NCBI GenBank assembly: GCA_902631595.1
Contig: CACOZH010000006.1
Span: 1 to 35,285, forward strand
DNA: 35,285 bases
Source: an uncultured Pelagibacteraceae bacterium
Lineage (GTDB): Bacteria; Pseudomonadota; Alphaproteobacteria; Pelagibacterales; Pelagibacteraceae
Reading direction: 5' to 3'
The position numbers and the translations under genes are program-made. The stretch's first letter is position 1. The number at the start of each line of letters is the position of its first letter. The notes beneath the pieces are model-generated. The model searched no databases and was not told the origin of the DNA. It was given only the letters and a program-made list of their open reading frames with translations. Shown piece by piece: positions 1-7,806 of this stretch.

Positions 1-686
1 ATATATTTACATGCGTTGGAAATGATAATGACTTAAGAGAAGTTACTTTTGGTGAAAATGGAGCTTTTAAATCAATTAAGAAGGGTTCGATCTACATAGA
101 TAACACTACAGCTTCTGCAACAATTGCAAGAGAGATTTATGACTACGCCAAAAAAAATGGATTCGGTTCCCTCGATGCTCCTGTTTCAGGTGGTCAGGCA
201 GGCGCAGAAAATGGTGCTCTAACTGTAATGATAGGTGGAGATCAGGCAGATTTTGATAAAGCAAAGGATAAAATTGATTGCTTCAGTAAAAAAATGAAAC
301 TACTTGGTAATGCTGGGAGTGGACAGCTTGCGAAGATGGTTAATCAAATATGTATAGCAGGGTTAGTTCAAGGTTTATCTGAAGGAATTAATTTTGGTAT
401 GAAAGCTGGATTAAACATGGAAGATGTAATTGAAGTTATATCAAAAGGCGCTGCTCAGTCTTGGCAGATGGAAAATAGATATGAAACGATGATTGATGAT
501 AAGTTTGAATTTGGATTTGCAGTTGATTGGATGAGAAAAGATTTAAAAATTGCAATGGATGAAGCTAAAAATAATGGCTCTTTGTTACCTATCACTGAAC
601 TTGTAGATAAATATTATGGAGAAGTTCAAGAAATGGGTGGCAACCGTTGGGATACATCGAGTTTAATCAGAAGATTTAGAAAGTAA
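1..686 (+). CDS. NAD(P)-dependent 3-hydroxyisobutyrate dehydrogenase-family oxidoreductase (5' truncated)
   Basis: The reading frame is open from base 3 to the stop at 686, so the N-terminal NAD-binding part lies left of the window. The visible part carries the family substrate-binding signature DAPVSGG followed by GALTVMIGG, and the catalytic-lysine motif GNAGSGQLAKMVNQ. The C-terminal all-alpha domain ends with the typical FAVDWMRKDL and SSLI segments. Family members (3-hydroxyisobutyrate dehydrogenase, tartronate semialdehyde reductase) reduce or oxidise small beta-hydroxyacids in the cytoplasm. Which acid is used cannot be told from this fragment. A start at the internal ATG at 228 is unlikely because the homologous sequence continues upstream of it. 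The next gene follows after 6 bp, so the two are probably co-transcribed. Confidence 0.9.
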   Translation, partial: IFTCVGNDNDLREVTFGENGAFKSIKKGSIYIDNTTASATIAREIYDYAKKNGFGSLDAPVSGGQAGAENGALTVMIGGDQADFDKAKDKIDCFSKKMKLLGNAGSGQLAKMVNQICIAGLVQGLSEGINFGMKAGLNMEDVIEVISKGAAQSWQMENRYETMIDDKFEFGFAVDWMRKDLKIAMDEAKNNGSLLPITELVDKYYGEVQEMGGNRWDTSSLIRRFRK

Positions 687-692
687 TATTGT

Positions 693-1292
693 ATGCAACC
701 AGCATACTACGAAAATTTAGAAGAAATTCAAAACAAGTATTGGTCTATGTTGGATGATGCTGTTACCAACAGAGCCTCTCCTTTTAGAATTCCAGTTTTT
801 ATGTGTGCTCATCAAGATGAAATTGATGGAAGAATAGTTGTACTAAGAAAGTCTGATAGAGAAAATAATCTATTGCAATTTCATACTGATCTTAGATCTC
901 CAAAAGTAGATATTCTAAAGAAAAACAATAAAGCTTCACTCCTTTTTTATGACAAAGAGGAAAAAATTCAATTAAGGATTAAAGTTGATTGTGAAATAAA
1001 TAATCAAAACTCCACAACGGAAGAGTCTTGGAAAAAAACTCAACATATAAGTAGAAGATGCTATTTAACAGATAGTCCTCCAGGAACTACATCGGAAAAT
1101 CCTACATCTGGTATGATATCTAAATTAGAAGATTTTGATTATACTATGGAACAAAGTGAGGAAGGTTATAAAAACTTTACTGTTATTAAATGTATAATTA
1201 AATCTATTGAATGGCTATACCTTGCAGCCAAAGGACATCGAAGAGCTAAGTTTGATTTAGAAACAAATAAGAATGCTTGGTTAGTTCCCTAA
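693..1292 (+). CDS. Pyridoxamine 5'-phosphate oxidase-like FMN-binding protein
   Basis: A 199-residue cytoplasmic protein with the split-barrel PPOX arrangement. An N-terminal strand region (FRIPVFMCAHQ), then a VVLRKSD segment and FHTDLRSPKVDIL around residues 50-75, is where this family contacts FMN phosphate. The C-terminal segment IEWLYLAAKGHRRAKFDL matches the usual E-x-L-x-L...HRR-A-F ending of the family. Members are either PdxH (PNP/PMP oxidase) or broader flavin/F420-type reductases. The sequence looks like the generic group, so no substrate is assigned. It sits 6 bp after the dehydrogenase gene. Its stop overlaps the stop of the convergent hydrolase gene (CTAA, 1289-1292). Confidence 0.8.
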   Translation: MQPAYYENLEEIQNKYWSMLDDAVTNRASPFRIPVFMCAHQDEIDGRIVVLRKSDRENNLLQFHTDLRSPKVDILKKNNKASLLFYDKEEKIQLRIKVDCEINNQNSTTEESWKKTQHISRRCYLTDSPPGTTSENPTSGMISKLEDFDYTMEQSEEGYKNFTVIKCIIKSIEWLYLAAKGHRRAKFDLETNKNAWLVP

Positions 1293-2314
1293 TTAAGTAA
1301 GTTTTCTTCCCAAAATTTAATATTTTTATTAAAGAACTGTTTTCCTTTATCTCCACCACCTTTTGCACCTGTAAACATGCATGCGCTGTTATTATAGGCA
1401 TCATAACTAAACTTTAAAGTTCGTAGCGGATCTTCTTTTGACATTTTGTAAAAATCTTCTTCTGTTTCCCAACGATCTACATATTCTAACAAAAAGTCCA
1501 TGTATGATTTGCTCATTTTCCCATTATCCTCTGTATACCATTTAGGACATTTCCAAAAAATCTGAGCATATTCCATATTTTCAACTTCATAATTCCCAAT
1601 AAAATCGTGATGCCATCCTTTTTTTACATCAACTTGTATATCTCCACCATTTGCTTTTATTTTATTACCAAGTTCAACACAAGGTTCTGCTCTTGTATAA
1701 TTATCTGATCCACCTAAAATCATCCATGTTGTAGTTTCTTTTATTGGTTGAGGATTTCTAAACATTCCAACGTCTTCGCAGTCAGCATACAGTGGTTGAG
1801 CTGCAGCAAAATATAAATCTTTACTTATAAGTGCATCTCTTAATCTTTTTTCTGAAGCTAAAATTGAAACCATTCCACCTCTTGATCCTCCTTGAATACC
1901 AACTTTTTTTATATCGATTTTTGGATTCTTTGATAAGTATTCAAGGGCAATGAAAGGATCAATAAATTGTGACCAAATATTTACTGTAAATTGATTGCCG
2001 GCTGTACTACCTAATTGATCTCTTGCTGTAAAATGATCAATAAACATTGTTGCAATTCCTTTTTTTTGTAATTTCTTAGCCTGATTTTTATGCCAAACCA
2101 TCCACTTTGAATAAAATTCTTCAGGCCCCCAACTGCTATGACTTACCATTACGAGAGGAAAAGGACCTTCGCCTTTTGGGTATATAATTAAAGCATCAAA
2201 CTCACTTGGTGATTCTTTATACCAACCTTCTTGTATAGAATAAAAATCAAAAGCTCTATAAGATGGTATCTTTACCAGCTCACTATTTTTAAATCTTTTT
2301 TGTTGTTTAATCAT
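1289..2314 (-). CDS. Alpha/beta hydrolase (dienelactone-hydrolase-like), probably exported ancestrally
   Basis: Serine hydrolase fold: the nucleophile elbow is GGSRGG (Ser144, numbered from the ATG at 2314), an acidic residue follows a strand at GGSDNY (Asp204), and the histidine lies in WHHDF (His235/236). The substrate is unknown; relatives hydrolyse esters, lactones or peptides. The ATG at 2314 is the first usable ATG, but the same frame continues upstream and encodes a convincing signal peptide (see 2315-2398) that is cut by a TAA directly after an ATG. The coordinates given are therefore the conservative form; the protein may really start at a CTG at 2383 and be periplasmic. It is convergent with the PPOX gene and downstream of the gamma-carbonic anhydrase gene. 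Confidence 0.8.
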   Translation of the reverse strand: MIKQQKRFKNSELVKIPSYRAFDFYSIQEGWYKESPSEFDALIIYPKGEGPFPLVMVSHSSWGPEEFYSKWMVWHKNQAKKLQKKGIATMFIDHFTARDQLGSTAGNQFTVNIWSQFIDPFIALEYLSKNPKIDIKKVGIQGGSRGGMVSILASEKRLRDALISKDLYFAAAQPLYADCEDVGMFRNPQPIKETTTWMILGGSDNYTRAEPCVELGNKIKANGGDIQVDVKKGWHHDFIGNYEVENMEYAQIFWKCPKWYTEDNGKMSKSYMDFLLEYVDRWETEEDFYKMSKEDPLRTLKFSYDAYNNSACMFTGAKGGGDKGKQFFNKNIKFWEENLLN

Positions 2315-2398
2315 GAATTCATTAAACGCAAAAGAAGGGCTCGCAATTAATAAAGCAAAGAATATTATAAATATTTTTTTCAGTTTTAAAGTTTACAT
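2315..2398 (-). other. In-frame signal-peptide leader of the hydrolase, interrupted at codon 2 by TAA
   Basis: Reading the minus strand from 2398 gives ATG (2398-2396), TAA (2395-2393), then an uninterrupted stretch TLKLKKIFIIFFALLIAS, then PSFAFNEF, running in frame into the hydrolase ATG at 2314. This has a basic n-region, a hydrophobic core and an A-F-A-like cleavage end (PSFA), the form of a Sec signal peptide. A single base change (AAA to TAA) in codon 2 would explain the stop. Translation could otherwise begin at the CTG at 2383-2381, which would restore MKKIF plus the complete signal. No clear Shine-Dalgarno sequence precedes either position. Confidence 0.6.
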
Positions 2399-2421
2399 TC
2401 GATTTAAATATTTAGATACAA

Positions 2422-2934
2422 CTAAAAAATTGATTTTGAGTATTTCTTCCAATTATCCTGGTAATGTTTTGTATTTTCTGCTACTGCTTTTTTTTCCTCT
2501 TCAGTAACTTCTCTTACAACCTTACCGGGTGAACCAATAACAAGTGAGTTGTCTGGTATCTCTTTATTCTCTGTAATTAAAGCTTTTGCACCAATGATAC
2601 AATTTTTTCCAATCTTAGCATTATTAAGAATCACTGCTCCTATTCCAATTAAACTGTTATCTCCAATTGTACATCCATGAAGCATAACTAAATGACCAAC
2701 CGTTACATTCTTTCCAACTTTCAATGGACAACCGGGATCTGTATGTAATACACTACCATCTTGGACATTTGACCCCTCACCTATATGAATATTTTCGATA
2801 TCTCCTCTTAGAGTTGCATTAAACCAAATACTGGAATTCTTCTCTAAAGTTACATCTCCAATAATAACCGCATTAGGTGCTACCCAATTTTCGCCAGAGT
2901 TTTTTGGTTTTTTATCTTTTAAATCGTAAAACAT
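2422..2934 (-). CDS. Gamma-carbonic anhydrase family / hexapeptide-repeat protein (YrdA-like)
   Basis: A 170-residue left-handed beta-helix protein built of hexapeptide repeats ([LIV]-G-x-x-x-x) over residues 20-140. The three metal-binding histidines of the gamma-carbonic anhydrase/YrdA family are visible: His64 (SVLHTD), His81 and His86 (GHLVMLHG). The C-terminal [12 protein letters not shown] segment is also typical. Members form cytoplasmic trimers binding Zn or Fe; many lack measured CO2 hydration activity, so the enzymatic role is uncertain. The length is normal. It is divergent from the thioredoxin-like gene with only 20 bp between starts, and lies 107 bp upstream of the hydrolase ATG, most of which is occupied by the hydrolase leader. 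Confidence 0.9.
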   Translation of the reverse strand: MFYDLKDKKPKNSGENWVAPNAVIIGDVTLEKNSSIWFNATLRGDIENIHIGEGSNVQDGSVLHTDPGCPLKVGKNVTVGHLVMLHGCTIGDNSLIGIGAVILNNAKIGKNCIIGAKALITENKEIPDNSLVIGSPGKVVREVTEEEKKAVAENTKHYQDNWKKYSKSIF

Positions 2935-2954
2935 AATTTATATATTAATACATT

Positions 2955-3503
2955 ATGCCAATACAAACTCCAATATGTGATTTCGGCCAAAAGGCTCACG
3001 ACTTTAAACTAAATTCTACAGAAAATAAGCTTCTATCTTTAGATGATATTAAAGGTGAAAATGGAACTTTAATAATGTTTATTTGCAACCATTGTCCGTA
3101 TGTAAAAGCGATAACTAAAGATTTATCTGAAGATTGTAATAAGTTAAAAGAATTTGGTATCAATTCTGTAGCTATATGTGCAAATGATGCTGAGAATTAT
3201 CCAGAAGATTCTTTTGAAAATATGGTTGAATTTGCAAAGAAACATAATTTTAATTTTCCGTACTTGACTGATGATACTCAAGAAGTTGCAAAGACTTATG
3301 GAGCGGTTTGTACACCAGATTTTTTTGGATATAATAAAAATTTAGAGCTACAATATAGAGGAAGATTAAGAGAACTTAAAAATTTAGTTCCAGTAAGGGA
3401 AGGATCAAGCGACCTCTTTGAAGCAATGAAGCAAATATCTGAAACTGGCAAAGGACCAAAAGATCAAATACCAAGCGCAGGCTGCAGTATTAAGTGGAAA
3501 TAA
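2955..3503 (+). CDS. Thioredoxin-family / AhpC-TSA-like redox protein
   Basis: A 182-residue protein of the redoxin superfamily. Residues 10-40 contain the F-x-L and LSLDDIKG elements, followed by LIMFICNHCPYVKAI with a CxxC pair (Cys44, Cys47) at the thioredoxin active-site position. A cis-proline-type segment (AVCTPDFF) follows around residues 110-120. The substitution of CNHC for CGPC is characteristic of a widespread bacterial thioredoxin-like group whose partners are not well defined. There is no signal peptide, so it is probably cytoplasmic. It begins 20 bp from the divergent gamma-carbonic anhydrase gene and is followed 4 bp later by a glycosyltransferase gene, so it may head a short transcript. 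Confidence 0.85.
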   Translation: MPIQTPICDFGQKAHDFKLNSTENKLLSLDDIKGENGTLIMFICNHCPYVKAITKDLSEDCNKLKEFGINSVAICANDAENYPEDSFENMVEFAKKHNFNFPYLTDDTQEVAKTYGAVCTPDFFGYNKNLELQYRGRLRELKNLVPVREGSSDLFEAMKQISETGKGPKDQIPSAGCSIKWK

Positions 3504-3507
3504 TTTA

Positions 3508-4590
3508 ATGCATTTAATTGTAACTAGAAGTTATCCCCCTGAAATAGGTGGAATGCAAAATTTAATGTGGGGGCTTACAAATTCTTTATCTAAATACGAT
3601 TTAATAAAAGTTTTTGCTGATGATCATGATAATGCAAAACAATTTGATGAAAAAGTTTCATTTACCATAGAAAGGGTTAGTGGACCGAAACTAATAAAAA
3701 AATATAGAAAATCATTTTTAGTAAATAATTATCTTGAAGATAATAACAAAGTTAAAACAGTTATTGCTGATCATTGGAAAAGTTTAGAGAAAATTAAAAC
3801 AAATGTAAAAAAAATATGTTTAATTCATTCAAAAGAAATTAATCATAATAAAGGATCGTTCTTAAATAAAAGAGTTTTAAAAGTACTGAATAATGTTGAT
3901 AAAATTGTAGCTAATTCTAATTTTACAAAACAACTTGCTATTTCTTTGGGTGTAATAGCTGAAAAAATAATTGTCATAAATCCAGGTATAGAACCTGTTG
4001 AAAAAATTGACAATAAAAGTCTAAAAGAGGCCGATAAAATACTTAAAGGGAAAAATCCAAGATTAATCACTGTATCAAGATACGATAAAAGAAAAAGTCA
4101 TGACAAGGTAATTATGGCTTTAAGAAATTTAAAACAGATTTATCCTAATATTATTTATACTTCTATCGGATACGGCGAAGAGGAAGAAAATATTAAAAAA
4201 TTAACTAAAGAACTTAATTTAGTTGACCAAGTTTTGTTTTTAAAAAATATTAGCTCTGAATTAAAAAATGCTTTGATAGCTAAGTCTCATGTTTTTGTAA
4301 TGCCATCTATAACTTATAAAAAATCTGTTGAAGGTTTTGGAATTGCTTACGTTGAGGCTGCTCAATTTGGAATCCCATCTATTGGTGGAAAAGATGGGGG
4401 TGCTTCTGATGCAATTAAGCATAATGAAACAGGCTTGCTATGTGATGGTAATAGTTTGGAAGATATTTATTCAAGTATCGATTTAATTTTAAAAAATAAT
4501 TCTTATAAAGAATTTGGTCAAAAAGCTAAAGAATTTTCAATTAATTTTCACTGGGATAAAATTATCAAAGAATATTTAAAATTGCTCTGA
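3508..4590 (+). CDS. Glycosyltransferase family 4 (GT-B)
   Basis: A 360-residue GT-B enzyme. The N-terminal motif RSYPPEIGGMQ is the donor/acceptor loop typical of GT4 enzymes. The C-terminal half has RYDKRKSHDKVIMAL (start of the second Rossmann domain) and the signature EGFGIAYVEAAQFGIPSIGG, which holds the E-x7-E nucleotide-sugar binding residues. It transfers a sugar from an NDP-sugar to a lipid- or glycan-linked acceptor at the inner face of the membrane. The acceptor is unknown. It begins 4 bp after the thioredoxin-like gene and precedes a 104 bp gap before the IclR regulator. It may contribute to the same surface glycan as the GT9 and GT4-like genes downstream. Confidence 0.88.
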   Translation: MHLIVTRSYPPEIGGMQNLMWGLTNSLSKYDLIKVFADDHDNAKQFDEKVSFTIERVSGPKLIKKYRKSFLVNNYLEDNNKVKTVIADHWKSLEKIKTNVKKICLIHSKEINHNKGSFLNKRVLKVLNNVDKIVANSNFTKQLAISLGVIAEKIIVINPGIEPVEKIDNKSLKEADKILKGKNPRLITVSRYDKRKSHDKVIMALRNLKQIYPNIIYTSIGYGEEEENIKKLTKELNLVDQVLFLKNISSELKNALIAKSHVFVMPSITYKKSVEGFGIAYVEAAQFGIPSIGGKDGGASDAIKHNETGLLCDGNSLEDIYSSIDLILKNNSYKEFGQKAKEFSINFHWDKIIKEYLKLL

Positions 4591-4694
4591 TTTGCTAAAT
4601 TAGTTTGTTCTATTGTATAAAATTATAGGTTCTATCTAATATAACAATATATTTTATCAATTTTTTTTCTTAAGAATATATCGTACAATTAATA
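4591..4694 (+). promoter_or_regulatory. Intergenic region upstream of the IclR gene with a promoter-like -10
   Basis: This gap of 104 bp is AT-rich. A TACAAT hexamer at 4684-4689 lies only 5 bp before the ATG at 4695, where a -10 element would sit for a leaderless or almost leaderless transcript. A T-tract is found about 17 bp upstream in place of a -35. No Shine-Dalgarno sequence, riboswitch fold or strong hairpin was recognised. The element is only a pattern match in AT-rich DNA. Confidence 0.25.
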
Positions 4695-5375
4695 ATGAAA
4701 AAAAATAATGCGGGTGTAGAGGCAGTAGATAAAGCTTTAAAAATATTAAATGCTTTTAGAGAAAAAAGGGATGAATTAACTCTGACTGAAATATCAAATA
4801 AAATAAATCAGTATAAAAGCACTACCTCTAGATTATGCGCATCTCTTTTAAAGTTTGGTTATATTGAAAGATTACCGAATAAAAAATTTAGATTAGGTAA
4901 TGCAATAAATAGGCTTATCAATGTTTACGATGATACTTTTCATATAAATAATCTAATACAAAAACAACTTAACTTTATTAAAGACAAAACCAACGAAACA
5001 GCTAGTTTTTGGATAAAAAGTGATAATACTCGTGTTTGTATTTTAAAAAGTGAACCAGAAAAAGATATGAGGCACAACCTTATTATTGGACAACCAAGAT
5101 CATTAGAAAAGGGTTCAAGTGGCCATATAATATCTACATACCATGATCTAAAAACTCAAAATAGAAATAAAGTTCTTAAGGATGAATTTTCTATATCTCA
5201 CGGTGAAATTGATCCCGAAAAAGCCTCTGTAACAGTTCCTCTATTATCAAAACAAAAAACTTTATTAGGAGCTATATCAGTTTCTGGTCACGTTTCTAAT
5301 TTTAATAAAACAAATACATTAAATTTTCTGTCAATTCTTAAAAATTCAAGAAATAAATTAGAAAAACAAATTTAA
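4695..5375 (+). CDS. IclR-family transcriptional regulator
   Basis: A 226-residue DNA-binding regulator. Residues 8-65 form the IclR winged helix-turn-helix: VDKALKILNAF, then LTLTEISNKI, then the recognition helix around KSTTSRLCASL, then YIERLPNKKFRLG. Residues 80-226 are the effector domain (GAISVSGHVSNF near the C terminus), slightly shorter than the usual 250 residues. Effectors of this family are typically small aromatic or carboxylic acids. The target is unknown: neighbours are glycosyltransferases, not a catabolic operon, so it may act in trans or regulate itself. Its TAA overlaps the stop of the convergent GT9 gene through a TTAA (5372-5375). Confidence 0.88.
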   Translation: MKKNNAGVEAVDKALKILNAFREKRDELTLTEISNKINQYKSTTSRLCASLLKFGYIERLPNKKFRLGNAINRLINVYDDTFHINNLIQKQLNFIKDKTNETASFWIKSDNTRVCILKSEPEKDMRHNLIIGQPRSLEKGSSGHIISTYHDLKTQNRNKVLKDEFSISHGEIDPEKASVTVPLLSKQKTLLGAISVSGHVSNFNKTNTLNFLSILKNSRNKLEKQI

Positions 5376-6313
5376 TTTAAAGATTTAATAAATTTTTCGA
5401 AAACTTTTTCAGGTGTAAGCTTATTAAGATCAGCAACTTGTATTGCTTTAAAATTTTCTCTTTCAATACTGACTTTATGTGCAGTTGTATGGGATCCAAA
5501 TAAAGTTAATCCTTTAACTCCTAAATGTGCAGCCATATGTGCTGGACCTGTATCATTTGCAATAACATAAGAGCTATCTCTAATTAGTGAAGCAAGCTGA
5601 GATATATTTAGAACATTCCCCTTATTTAAAATTATATCTGCATTTATATCTTTTGTCATTGGAATTTCCAAAGGTCCAGGTGCAACTAAAATTTTATATT
5701 CATCTTTAAATTTATTTTTTACCATTTCAATAAATTTATTATAATAAGGCCATTTTTTAATTGTTAAATGTGGTGAACAAAAAGGAAATAAAATTATATA
5801 TTTTTTTAGATTATATTCATTTTTTATCTCATCTATGTTTACGCATGACCAACTGAAATCTGGATACATTGTTTTATTAGTTTTTACTCCTGAAATTTCT
5901 AGTTGATGTTTAAATCTGTCTAATACAGGATTTTTATCGAACTCCTTTTTTGATTTATCTTCAGGTAAAGTAGTTTCAGATGAGGACCATATTATATGAT
6001 TTGCATTTGGAAATAATATTCTTTTATAAAAACTTGTTCTGGATGAGTTTTGTAAGTCAAAAACTTTAACAAACTTATATTTTTTTATAACTCGCATAAG
6101 AGTAAATAAATAAATTAAATTAAACCTAGATAGTCTTTTATCTAATATAACCGCTTTCAAATGTGGATTATTTTTGAATAGTTCAAAATAAGGTTTGGTT
6201 GTTAATAAATATATATCATCCTCTTTATAAAATTCAGAAATATCTTGAATGGCACCACTTGCTTGGACTATATCCCCTAACGATCCATGCTTGATTATTA
6301 AAATATTAGACAT
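5372..6313 (-). CDS. Glycosyltransferase family 9 (heptosyltransferase-like)
   Basis: A 313-residue GT-B enzyme of the ADP-heptose:LPS heptosyltransferase family. The N terminus ILIIKHGSLGDIVQASGAI is the typical GT9 start (I-K-x-G-S-L-G-D). The C-terminal half contains the donor-binding region VIANDTGPAHMAAHLG and LFGSHTTAHK, corresponding to the family D-[ST]-G-P-x-H and L-F-G-x-T motifs. It is expected to add a heptose or related sugar to LPS core at the cytoplasmic face. It is transcribed away from the DUF6165 gene (36 bp between starts). It suggests the cell makes an LPS-type glycan. Confidence 0.9.
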   Translation of the reverse strand: MSNILIIKHGSLGDIVQASGAIQDISEFYKEDDIYLLTTKPYFELFKNNPHLKAVILDKRLSRFNLIYLFTLMRVIKKYKFVKVFDLQNSSRTSFYKRILFPNANHIIWSSSETTLPEDKSKKEFDKNPVLDRFKHQLEISGVKTNKTMYPDFSWSCVNIDEIKNEYNLKKYIILFPFCSPHLTIKKWPYYNKFIEMVKNKFKDEYKILVAPGPLEIPMTKDINADIILNKGNVLNISQLASLIRDSSYVIANDTGPAHMAAHLGVKGLTLFGSHTTAHKVSIERENFKAIQVADLNKLTPEKVFEKFIKSLN

Positions 6314-6349
6314 ATTTTAAACAATTTAACATACTATATAATATTTTAT
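6314..6349 (+). promoter_or_regulatory. Divergent intergenic region with TATAAT close to the DUF6165 start
   Basis: A perfect TATAAT lies at 6337-6342, 7 bp before the ATG at 6350. If used as a -10 box, transcription would begin at or next to the A of the start codon, giving a leaderless mRNA. No Shine-Dalgarno sequence is present ahead of the ATG, which fits this reading. No clear -35 is seen. In AT-rich DNA a chance match is possible. Confidence 0.35.
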
Positions 6350-6739
6350 ATGAATAAAATTTTAATCGAGGTTTCAGTTGGAGAACTATTAGATAAGATT
6401 TCAATATTAGAGATTAAAAAGGAAAAAATTAAAAATAGCGAAAAAATTAAATTTATCTCAGAAGAATATGAAATTCTAAAAGACCAATTATCTAAAAATA
6501 TAAATTTTGATGAGAATCTGAATAAATTATTTAAATCCCTTAAAGAGATTAATAAAAAACTTTGGGTGATCGAGGATGAAAAAAGAGATTGCGAAAAAGA
6601 TAAAGATTTTTCTGAAAAGTTCATAAAATTGTCTAGAGATGTTCATTTTTTAAATGATGATAGAGCAAGCATTAAGTTAGAAATTAATAACTATACTGGA
6701 TCTAAAATAAAAGAAATAAAAGAGTATAATTCATATTAA
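6350..6739 (+). CDS. DUF6165-family protein (LPS-locus associated)
   Basis: A 129-residue, highly charged and largely alpha-helical protein. It opens with ILIEVSVGELLDKISILEIKKEKI, which I recognise as the conserved opening of DUF6165 proteins, and continues with long Lys/Glu-rich helices that could form a coiled coil (residues 20-100). There is no signal peptide or membrane segment. The biochemical role is unknown; members are commonly found next to glycosyltransferase genes. Here it is placed between a GT9 and a GT4-like gene, and it is followed 20 bp later by the latter on the same strand. The family assignment is from memory of the N-terminal pattern. Confidence 0.7.
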   Translation: MNKILIEVSVGELLDKISILEIKKEKIKNSEKIKFISEEYEILKDQLSKNINFDENLNKLFKSLKEINKKLWVIEDEKRDCEKDKDFSEKFIKLSRDVHFLNDDRASIKLEINNYTGSKIKEIKEYNSY

Positions 6740-6759
6740 ATTATTTCGTCCTTATCTAA

Positions 6760-7806
6760 ATGAAAAAAAATATTTTAATAATTTCATCCAAAGAGAATTA
6801 CGTAAGAGGAAAATTATTTCTGAGTGATCTAAAAAGAAAATATTCAATTTCATATATTGATTATTCAGGAAATTTTTTTTTAAAAAATTTAAAATTATTT
6901 AAAATATTGCTCTTAAAGTTTGACTTAATATTTATCCTATGGCCTTTATGGAGTTCATTTTTCATATTGAAATTATTATGTTTGTTTAAGAATAAGCCAA
7001 TAATTTATGATGCTTTTACTTTAACACACGAAGATTATCTTGATAACTTTAGAGAACCCAATTTTTTTGTTAAAAAATTTTATAAAATAATTGACAATTT
7101 TATTTTTAAAAACTCAAGCGCTCTTGTTACTGACACTATTTTTCATAAAAATAAAATATTAAAATTGATAAATACTGAAAAAAAAATTGAGGTAATTGAG
7201 GTGTCGCAAAAAAATTTAAAAACCTTTAACAAATTGAAAAATAAAAATAAATTTAATTTAGTGCATGCTGGAGCTAATAGAAAATGTCATGATATTCCAA
7301 AAATGATAAATATGATAAGTAAGCTACCAAAAAAGATTAAATCTAAGATTCATTTCAAAATAATAACAATCGATTATTTTAATAACTACAGAAATTTAAT
7401 TAAAAATCTTAATTGTGAAAATTATATTCAAGTAATAAAACATCTTAAATTTAATCAATATCTTAAAATAATTAAAAATTCTGATATCTGTTTAGGTACA
7501 TTTGGTAGTGGCAGCAAAGCAAAAAGTATAATTAGTAACTTTATTGTTACAAGTATTAATTATGGTAAAGTTGTTATTACATCAAATACCCCTGCAGCTA
7601 AACATTATTTAGGTGATAGTAAAAGTATAATTTTGTTAAAAAAACCAGAAATTTTAAATTTTAAAATATTTTTTGATAAATATATTAATTCAATAAAGTT
7701 TAGAAAATCAGTTACAGGGCATTCAAAAAAAATTTTCAATAAAAATTTTCAAGCATCTATAAATCTTAAAAAATTAAATAGATTAATTATAAACTGCTTG
7801 GAATAA
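6760..7806 (+). CDS. Putative GT-B glycosyltransferase
   Basis: A 348-residue Lys/Asn-rich protein. It looks like a divergent GT4-type enzyme: an N-terminal Rossmann-like half (NILIISSKENYVRGK, then strands and a membrane-proximal hydrophobic region at residues 45-90), a middle linker, and a C-terminal half with FNLVHAGANRKCHDIPKMI, DICLGTFGSGSKAKS, and a region NYGKVVITSNTPAAKHYL where the GT4 donor-binding E-x7-E would lie. The classical E-x7-E is not obvious. It is therefore called a glycosyltransferase from overall layout and neighbourhood rather than from catalytic residues. Its 3' end overlaps the convergent amidase gene by 20 bp. Confidence 0.65.
   Translation: MKKNILIISSKENYVRGKLFLSDLKRKYSISYIDYSGNFFLKNLKLFKILLLKFDLIFILWPLWSSFFILKLLCLFKNKPIIYDAFTLTHEDYLDNFREPNFFVKKFYKIIDNFIFKNSSALVTDTIFHKNKILKLINTEKKIEVIEVSQKNLKTFNKLKNKNKFNLVHAGANRKCHDIPKMINMISKLPKKIKSKIHFKIITIDYFNNYRNLIKNLNCENYIQVIKHLKFNQYLKIIKNSDICLGTFGSGSKAKSIISNFIVTSINYGKVVITSNTPAAKHYLGDSKSIILLKKPEILNFKIFFDKYINSIKFRKSVTGHSKKIFNKNFQASINLKKLNRLIINCLE

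Noticed and set aside
4591-4694. Riboswitch or small RNA before the IclR gene
   Set aside because: No GC-containing stem or known riboswitch core was seen; only AT-rich DNA.
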